Below are positions 57,198-64,000 of a DNA stretch of 64,000 bases, one piece after another. Positions within the stretch are counted from its first letter, which is position 1, and the number at the start of each line of letters is the position of its first letter. The translations under genes and the position numbers were made by a program. This DNA is from Anaeromyces robustus (lineage: Eukaryota > Neocallimastigomycota > Neocallimastigomycetes > Neocallimastigales > Neocallimastigaceae), in contig MCFG01000317.1 of assembly GCA_002104895.1 (NCBI GenBank), positions 1 through 64,000 of the forward strand, written 5' to 3'. Below the pieces are notes generated by a model. That model saw only the letters and a list, made by a program, of their open reading frames with translations. It was not told the DNA's origin and made no database searches.

Positions 57198-57782
57198 TGT
57201 AACGAATATGAGTTATTCTCACTAGGTTGTTGTAGTAATTAATAATAAATAAAACAACAACATGAATAGCTCGAATAAAATATATTGAAATATTTATTAA
57301 ACTGAACGATTTAATTATTTATGGTTTTATATTATTATTTTATTTATTACTAATTGAAATGTTAATGTTGACTCCAAGAGTCAAAATAAAATAATACATG
57401 AAGTTTTTATATTCAAAATCTATTCTAAGTTATTACATGATTGGTTATATAATTTAAAATAAAATATATTTAATTATTATTAAAATACAATTTATCTAAT
57501 TATTAATTAATCTATCCATTTGCTAATTATTAATAATTTATTTAGTTAATTAATGTGTATTCACTTAATTAAGATTTATTTAACTTATTATTTATCATTC
57601 ATTTAATTAAATTATAAGTTTATCTAAAAATTAATGATTCATTCATTTAATTAATTTATTATTATAAATATTATTTCGAAAAGGTAAAAAGTAAGATTTG
57701 AACCAGTGACAACCAGTATGATAATACAAGCAGGTACCAATGAACCACTTTAGTAACCATAACGATTCTTGATATCGTTACA
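57198..57782 (+). repeat. Left LTR of the TRIM
   Basis: Starts TGTAACGAATATGAG, ends GATATCGTTACA. The antisense tRNA-like segment is at 57765-57683: B box CTGGTTCAAATC, A-box-like GTGGTTCATTGGTACC, about 45 bp apart. Confidence 0.9.
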
Positions 57783-58580
57783 TGGTCCTCCTCTAAAGAT
57801 CGGATACCAGACGATCACTAATATACAGGAGTAGAAAATAAGAGATGGGAACGGAACCCGGAGATTTGTAGATAACTAAGAGAGGATAAGAATTGAGATA
57901 AAGTATTAGAAACCCTAGAAATAATATATAAGATATTATCTACAAAGATATAATAGAATATTAAAATAACAGAGATATAAAGGTGTATATTCAGCGGTAG
58001 AGTATCACAAGGTAGAGCGAGTTTGAACGAATTTTAACCGACATCGAGCTCCAAAAGGTTCTAAATGGCAGGCACAAGTAATTCCTTGATGGATCGGTTG
58101 TTGGTATCCCAGAATGGTTGAATTAGAACTAAAAATTTAAAGAAATTTCAAAGATCGCAGCTGAGTGCATCGGAGGTTAAAACTAATTTTCTCAAGAACT
58201 AGAGTAGCTAGAAGTATTCCGAAAAATTTAATAAAAGGTAGGTGAATAGTTCTTGATGGAGAAATTATTTGTTTGATGAAATTCGAGATATAACTTAATG
58301 GATGAGTGAATTTAAAATTTTTTCCTTCAAAGCTTGATGGATGAGTGCCTGTTTAGAAAGTGAACTGAAGTTTTCCCAAAATTATGGCACAGGGTAGTAT
58401 AACCAATATTCGCTAGTAGATTACTTTTCATAGAACCGGAAATATCAATTTTGATTCATAATTTAAAATTCTAGTATATAATTTGAATATAAAATAAAAA
58501 TAAATAATGTTAGTAACTTGGAACGTCGGAAGTGGAATACTACAACAAGGTAGTGAGTGTTTTCCAACGGGAGTCAACAT
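57783..58580 (+). other. Non-coding interior of the TRIM
   Basis: Moderately AT-rich, with fixed landmarks shared with 14198-14936 (ACCGACATCGAGCTC, GGTTGTTGGTATCCCAGAAT, GGAACGTCGGAAGTGG against AACCTCGGAAGTGG). Conservation of a non-coding interior suggests packaging or priming function. Confidence 0.8.
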
Positions 58581-59165
58581 TGTAACGAATATGAGTTATT
58601 CTCACTAGGTTGTTGTAGTAATTAATAATAAATAAAACAACAACATGAATAGCTCGAATAAAATATATTGAAATATTTATTAAACTGAACGATTTAATTA
58701 TTTATGGTTTTATATTATTATTTTATTTATTACTAATTGAAATGTTAATGTTGACTCCAAGAGTCAAAATAAAATAATACATGAAGTTTTTATATTCAAA
58801 ATCTATTCTAAGTTATTACATGATTGGTTATATAATTTAAAATAAAATATATTTAATTATTATTAAAATACAATTTATCTAATTATTAATTAATCTATCC
58901 ATTTGCTAATTATTAATAATTTATTTAGTTAATTAATGTGTATTCACTTAATTAAGATTTATTTAACTTATTATTTATCATTCATTTAATTAAATTATAA
59001 GTTTATCTAAAAATTAATGATTCATTCATTTAATTAATTTATTATTATAAATATTATTTCGAAAAGGTAAAAAGTAAGATTTGAACCAGTGACAACCAGT
59101 ATGATATTACAAGCAGGTACCAATGAACCACTTTAGTAACCATAACGATTCTTGATATCGTTACA
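58581..59165 (+). repeat. Right LTR of the TRIM
   Basis: Same 585 bp as the left LTR, tRNA-like segment at 59148-59066 on the minus strand. A 60-codon minus-strand frame across its end is chance. Confidence 0.9.
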
Positions 59166-59301
59166 ATAATAAAACTTCTAATAAAATTAATATTAGTGAA
59201 CACCCTACGTATTAGATTATTGAGCATTTCGACCAAGTTAAACTTTAAACCAAACTAAAACTTTACAATAATCTTACCTGCTGTTTTGTAACTTCCTTGG
59301 A

Positions 59302-60501
59302 ATGCCAAAGTTCTCCTTAAGAAAAAACACGGGTTATTCTGCTAAATCGGACGAAGAAATGGAGATGAATCAAGAAGATTCAGTTCAACAATTAAGAATG
59401 GAAGCCTCACAAGCCTGCAATTCTTTAGCTGAAGGGCTTGAACAATTAAGTAATGAGACTTCCCAAGCTTGCTCAAATATTATGTCTGGAGTAAATCAAG
59501 GCTTCGTCTCAAAGGATGATTTGCAATGTTACCATCAAGAGGTAATGAAACAATTTCAATCCTACGAGCGTGCTAATAATGAGATAATGAACTCTTTAGA
59601 ATCTCTGAAAAAGGCTACTCTCTACTTTAAGCGCGAACTTACACAAAGAGAGAGACTTTATCCTGGTGCTACGGCTTCTACTAGCGAACAACCAACTCCT
59701 GTAGCTACCACTTCTGCTCCTCAAGCTACTTTCGATGATAACGCTTCTACTACTACCAGGTTTGACGTAGACAACGACGTTATCATGAGAACAGCTTTTC
59801 CCTATACTGTTGCTCAGGTACCGGAACCTGGTCTTTTTTACGGCGATATCTCCGAAATTGAACTATTCTGTCAACTTTGCGGAGATACATTCAAAACTTA
59901 TCCTTGTAAGTTATGGCCCGAAGAAGCAAAAATCAACTTCGTTCAGTCTAGGTTGCGTGGAGCTGCAAGAAGTTGGTATCAAACAAAATATCCTATTGGT
60001 ACTATTCCATCCTCTTTATGGACCCTTCTAGAAGAATTAAAAAGAGCCTTTCCTGATGTCGTTAACAGGAAACTAAAGAAGATTAAATTAGCCAATATAA
60101 AGCATAATTACGGAAAAATCAATGAGTACATTGATGAATTCCGTAAGTTAACTGCTGATTTAGCTTGGCCTGAAGAACCTTTAGCTTTATTCTTTTATAA
60201 AGGTCTTCATCCTAAATACAAGGATGAAATAAACAAAATGGAAAAGTTTCCTGAGAAGCTCGAAGAAATCATAACAAAGTGTATCTTGTTAGAGTCTTCT
60301 CAAGAAATGAATGCAAAGATCAGTCAGTTCTCCGGAAATAGAACTGACAAGAAGAAAAATTCAAGTTCCCGTCCGCAGAATACCGAAAAGAAGAACAAAA
60401 ATACTAATTTTCATAAAAACAATAATTTTTACAATAAGTCTAAAAACAACAGTAACGACAACCGCGTTACTGATGTTCAAAAGATCAGTTCAAAAAACTA
60501 G
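59302..60501 (+). CDS. gag: Chromovirus Gag, apparently whole
   Basis: 399 codons from ATG at 59302, about 35 bp after the LTR. N-terminal part Glu/Gln-rich and helical (residues 20-120), then a Thr/Ser/Pro/Ala linker (125-160), then the retrotransposon gag core: VAQVPEPGLFYGDISEIELF (about 170-190), FCQLCGDTFKTYP, RSWYQTKYP and INEYIDEFRKLTADLAWPEE (about 275). The C-terminus is Lys/Asn-rich and basic, apparently without a CCHC knuckle, so RNA binding may rest on the basic tail. Codon use is richer in G+C than the surroundings. It ends in a slippery heptamer before its stop. It forms the cytoplasmic particle of the element. Confidence 0.88.
   Translation: MPKFSLRKNTGYSAKSDEEMEMNQEDSVQQLRMEASQACNSLAEGLEQLSNETSQACSNIMSGVNQGFVSKDDLQCYHQEVMKQFQSYERANNEIMNSLESLKKATLYFKRELTQRERLYPGATASTSEQPTPVATTSAPQATFDDNASTTTRFDVDNDVIMRTAFPYTVAQVPEPGLFYGDISEIELFCQLCGDTFKTYPCKLWPEEAKINFVQSRLRGAARSWYQTKYPIGTIPSSLWTLLEELKRAFPDVVNRKLKKIKLANIKHNYGKINEYIDEFRKLTADLAWPEEPLALFFYKGLHPKYKDEINKMEKFPEKLEEIITKCILLESSQEMNAKISQFSGNRTDKKKNSSSRPQNTEKKNKNTNFHKNNNFYNKSKNNSNDNRVTDVQKISSKN
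60492..60498 (+). promoter_or_regulatory. Slippery heptamer A-AAA-AAC for Gag-Pol frameshift
   Basis: In the gag frame the heptamer A AAA AAC directly precedes the gag stop, and the pol frame is open in the -1 register across it. Ty3/Gypsy elements commonly use programmed frameshifting to make Gag-Pol. The fit to X-XXY-YYZ is perfect. A downstream stem or pseudoknot was not identified. Confidence 0.7.
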
Positions 60502-63500
60502 TTGATGGACTTCAAAAGAAGTCCTCTCCTTTGAACTTCTCAAAGGAAGTTCAACATAACTTAACTACCCTAAACAATAGTCTCCCTGAATCATTTTTCT
60601 CATTTAAATCACACATTCCCATTTTAAATGAGAATAACAAAATTATTAAATACCAAGTTAGATCCATTCTAGATACTGGATCACTTTGCAACTTTATTTC
60701 ATCAAATCTTGTTAAAAAACTTAATTTAAATATTAACAAATGTCAAAGCAAAATTTTAATAAAAGGAATTAGTGGAGATACAGATTCAATAAATCGTTTT
60801 GTATCTCTTAAATTTCAAATAAAATTATTAATCAATAAGAAATTCAGATTTATCCGTTTTAAACAAAAATTTTTGGTCTCAGACCATCTCCCTGTCGATT
60901 TACTTCTTGGTAATCAATTTATGGAGAAATATAAAATCCATTATAATTATCGAAATAAATATGTTTATTCTATTCTTAGTTTAAATCATTTTAAAGATGA
61001 TTTAATAAAAACTTTTTCTTATAATAAAAATAATAAGTCAAATCAGTATAATTATAATTTTTTAATTTACTCTTTTCTTTCACAAAAAGATGTCTCTGGA
61101 TCTGAGGAACCTAACATTGAAGACATCCCAGAACCATATAGAGATCTCGCAGTTGTCTTTAGCAAAAAAGAAGCAGACAAACTCCCTCCACACCGTCTTA
61201 CCGATTGTGAAATTATATTAAAAGATGGTGCTACCCTCCATTATGGTCCTATCTACCAATTATCCTTAGAAGAAGAAGAAACTCTCAAGGAATATATCGA
61301 AGACATGTCAGAAAAGGGCTTTATCAGAGAATCTAACTCTCCTGCAGGTTATCCTGTCTTATTCCAGAAGAAACGTGATGGTTCTCTTAGACTTTGCGTT
61401 GATTATAAAAAATTAAATGCGGTTACTGTTAGAAACTCTTATCCAATTCCGCTTATCAGGGATATAATCGAACGCGTGAAGGGAGCAAAATACTTTACTA
61501 AATTAGATTTACGCTCCGCTTATAATTTAATTAGAATTAAGGAAGGTGACGAATATAAAACTGCCTTCCGTACTAAATATGGTCATTACGAATACTTAGT
61601 AATGCCATTTGGATTAAAAAATGCCCCAGCTGTCTTCCAATCGTTTATTAATTCTGTTCTTAGACCCTTTTTAGAAAAATCAGTTATTTTGTATCTTGAT
61701 GATATACTCATCTACTCTGAAAATCTAGAAGAACATCATAAAACTGTTCGTGATGTTCTTAAGAAGTTAATTGAAAACAACTTGTTCGCTAAATTATCTA
61801 AATGTGAATTCGATAAAGACAAAGTCGAATTCTTAGGTCACGTAATCTCAGGATCAGGTATTTCTACCGACCCGAAGAAAATCAAGACAATTGAAGAATG
61901 GCCTGTCCCTAAATGTGTAAAGGATGTGCAAAGATTCGTTGGTCTTTGCAATTACTATAGAAGATTTGTAAAGGACTTCTCCTCAATCGCTAAACCTTTA
62001 CACACTTTAACAAAAAAGGGGAAGAAATTTATCTGGTCTCCAGAATGCGACTCCGCATTCTCAATCTTAAAGAAACGTTTGACGACTTCTCCCGTCCTTC
62101 TCCATCCCGACAATACTAAGCAATTTATTGTCGAATGCGACGCTAGCAATTTTGCTATTGGCGCTGTACTTTCGCAATATGATGAGGATAACAAACTTCA
62201 TCCTGTTGCGTACCATTCGAGAAGTCTTAATAACGCAGAACTGAACTATCCAATTACTGATAAAGAACTTTTGGCTATTAAGGATTCTTTCTCTACCTGG
62301 CGTCATCTCTTATTAGGTGCTAAGTTCAAGGTGAAAGTATTCACCGATCACAAGAACTTAATATACACTCTTGGTGGTAAAATTGGTAACCAACGACAAC
62401 ATCGTTGGCATTTATTTTTCCAAGAGTATGATTTCGAACTTATTTATCGCCAGGGTAATAAAAACGGAAAGCCAGATTCTCTATCAAGAAGACCCGACTA
62501 CGTAAAAGATGATATAGAAGAAGAACCAGAGTTCATTTTGGATAAAAAGAACATTAGCTCTACTCCCTGTTTGATTAGTATAACAAATGATTTTCTCTCG
62601 AATATTAAAAAGCATCTTAAAAATGATCCTGTAGCCGAAGACCTTCGTCTTTACTTCGCTCCCAATAATGCAAATCAAGATTATTTTTATAAACCGTTCA
62701 GAAAAATGAACAAATTTAAAATCGAAGACAATCTTATATTTTATAACAATTTAATATATATTCCTAAGGAACTTCGCTTAGAAATACTCATGAGATATCA
62801 TGAGACTCCCGCCGCCGGTCATTTAGGTGTCAAAAGAACCTTGGAACTTATCTCTAGGAACTTTTGGTGGCCTAAAATGGAAGACGATGTCAAAGACTTT
62901 GTTAAATCATGCGAAACATGCATGAGAAATAAAAAGTCAAGACATCGAAAATTTGGATTACTTCAACCCTTAGAAGTTCCTGAAAGACCTTGGAAATCAA
63001 TTGAAATCGACTTTCTTTGTGGGCTTCCTCCTTCCAAAGGTTATACAGTAATAATGGTAGTTGTTGATCGCTTTTCTAAAATGATACACCTTGTTCCATT
63101 TAAGGATATACCCAATGCAGCTCAAACAGCTAAAGCTTTTATCAATTCAATTTATAGACTGCATGGGCTTCCTTACGATATAATAACTGATAGAGGAACT
63201 CAATTTACTAGTGATTTATGGCAAGAGTTCCTTCTTATTTTAGGTGTTCAATCAAAAATAGCAACTACCGACCACCACGAAACCGTTGGACAAGTTGAAC
63301 GATGTAACTCCTACATCGAACAATACCTCCGCTGTTTCTCAAGATCCTTTTATCACAATGACTGGGCTGACTTCCTACCGCTAGCTGAGTTTGCCTACAA
63401 CAACTCAATTCACCCTTCTACCAACGAAACTCCCTTCTTTGTAAATTATGGATTCCACCCGTATATGGACGAATTCACTCTACTTCCAACAACTAATATA

Positions 63501-64000
63501 AATCACAAAACCATTCAAAAGGTTGCCGAAGGATTCAATCATATACAGGATGTCCTTCTCCGTTCTCAAGAATTATACAAGCGCGCATCCGATAAGAAGA
63601 GAATGACCGCTTCTACGTATAAGATTGACGATCTTGTCTGGATACAAGCTCCTCCTTCTTTGAACCTCGAATCCAGCTCTAAACTCGCTCCCTGTAAATA
63701 TGGTCCATATAAGGTAACCAATGTCCTCCACAACAACAATTATGAAATTGATTTAAAAAAGTCACCTTTTCCTAAACATTACAACGTTTTCCATGTTTCA
63801 GAATTAGAACCTTTCACTCCTGTGCCCACTCGTTTCTCCAAAAGGAACAAAGATCCTGAATCTATTAAGGATATAGTTGAAATTTCTGGTTTCAGAACTA
63901 ATTACAAGAAGAAACAGTACGAATATAGAGTTCGTTATAAATATCGTACTGCTTATAATTGGGTTCCATCTTCTGAAGTCGAAGATAACCCTCGAAACCA
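60502..64000 (+). CDS. pol: Chromovirus Pol, open to the window edge
   Basis: Long frame in the -1 register to gag, continuing past the window. Order: aspartic protease (ILDTGSLCNFIS near 60665); reverse transcriptase (LCVDYKKLNAVTVRNSYPIP near 61395, LDLRSAYN, MPFGLKNAPAVFQ near 61605, YLDDILIYS near 61695); connection; RNase H (VECDASNFAIGAVLS near 62140, TDHKNL, DSLSRRPDY near 62475); integrase His/Cys zinc region (H...H...CETCMRNK near 62790-62940), core (EIDFLCGLPP near 63005, TDRGTQFTS near 63188, GQVERCN near 63290), GPY/F-type module (CKYGPYKVTNV near 63695); and a chromodomain-like tail (VEISGFRTNYKKKQYEYRVR near 63870, YNWVPSSEV). All catalytic words read normally, so it looks whole. 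The chromodomain would direct integration to particular chromatin. Confidence 0.93.

Larger units (their letters stand above)
57198..59165 (+). mobile_element. Complete TRIM-like LTR element with tRNA-like LTRs
   Basis: Two 585-bp LTRs (57198-57782 and 58581-59165), near-identical by eye, enclose 798 bp of non-coding DNA. Target duplication ATAAT on both sides. Priming-type TGGTCCTCCTCTAAAG directly follows the left LTR, which fixes the orientation as plus. No open frame of gag or pol type. It looks whole and very young, and must be mobilised by another element's proteins. An older internal region is at 14198. Confidence 0.9.
56820..59267 (+). mobile_element. Chromovirus 5' LTR, interrupted by a TRIM insertion
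   Basis: TGTTAAGG at 56820 to CTTTACA at 59267. Minus the insertion 57198-59165 and its 5-bp duplication this is about 475 bp. Contains TATAAAAG near 57074, the CTTTGTAAGATTATTAACC module near 57108, and GCCCCAAATCCTTAT. The uninterrupted second half exists at 13861-14197. No TGG-type primer site follows at once. Confidence 0.7.

Noticed and set aside
18167-59148. True tRNA genes at the tRNA-like segments
   Set aside because: A and B boxes are good, but acceptor and T stems do not pair well and every one lies at a fixed place inside an LTR.
61955-62678. Minus-strand frames of 64-79 codons over the chromovirus pol
   Set aside because: Antisense shadows of a well-supported RT/RNase H frame.
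1-64000. Mitochondrial or plasmid DNA because of extreme AT content
   Set aside because: Chromoviruses, MULEs and LINEs mark nuclear DNA, and there are no mitochondrial genes or rRNA.

Overview
The window is extremely AT-rich eukaryotic DNA made almost entirely of transposable elements and their debris. I see no intact host gene. Fungal-type Ty3/Gypsy chromoviruses, FLYWCH-type MULE transposases, copia-like and LINE remnants, (AAT)n/(TTTA)n microsatellites and Asn-rich reading frames fit an AT-rich early-diverging fungus. An anaerobic gut fungus (Neocallimastigomycota) is my best guess, not proven; Glomeromycotina or another AT-rich protist are alternatives.

Layout. 1-10.3 kb is a nest of inverted repeats: a MULE transposase fragment (minus), a ~185-bp tandem array, a 3.66-kb near-perfect palindrome of non-autonomous MULE units, a 4.07-kb MULE (5759-9824) with ~1.1-kb terminal arms, and a third partial unit. 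10.3-16.1 kb is bracketed by a 455-bp inverted repeat and holds a minus-strand Ty3/Gypsy pol fossil and a small LTR element copy. 16.4-23.5 kb has a long minus-strand LTR, an LTR carrying a tRNA-like domain, a Gypsy leader-gag-protease fossil and a LINE 3' part. 24.5-27.8 kb is a second MULE. 28-32.7 kb has LTR debris and a copia-like gag fossil. 32.8-43.1 kb differs: it holds relics of a family-B DNA polymerase of large-DNA-virus type, a possible parvovirus-like capsid relic and a cluster of strong hairpins, so it may be old endogenised virus DNA. 43.2-50.6 kb holds a MULE MITE with a perfect 9-bp target duplication, a second copy of the Gypsy leader/gag, an inverted chromovirus gag-pro fossil, an RT/RNase H fossil and a third MULE transposase. 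52-59.2 kb is a stack of nested LTR insertions. 59.3-64.0 kb is a young-looking chromovirus whose gag, protease, RT, RNase H, integrase and chromodomain-like tail are open to the window edge.

Two systems stand out. First, at least seven LTR units (TGTAACG...CGTTACA, 5-bp target duplications) carry a tRNA-like segment with pol III A and B boxes at one end. One is a complete two-LTR, 1,968-bp non-coding element. This would be a tRNA analogue of the plant Cassandra TRIMs, whose LTRs carry 5S rRNA. Second, the MULEs and their non-autonomous kin share terminal iterons of exactly 15-bp period built on TG(C/T)ATTTCG, followed by a GTGGCG-type box, which look like transposase binding sites.
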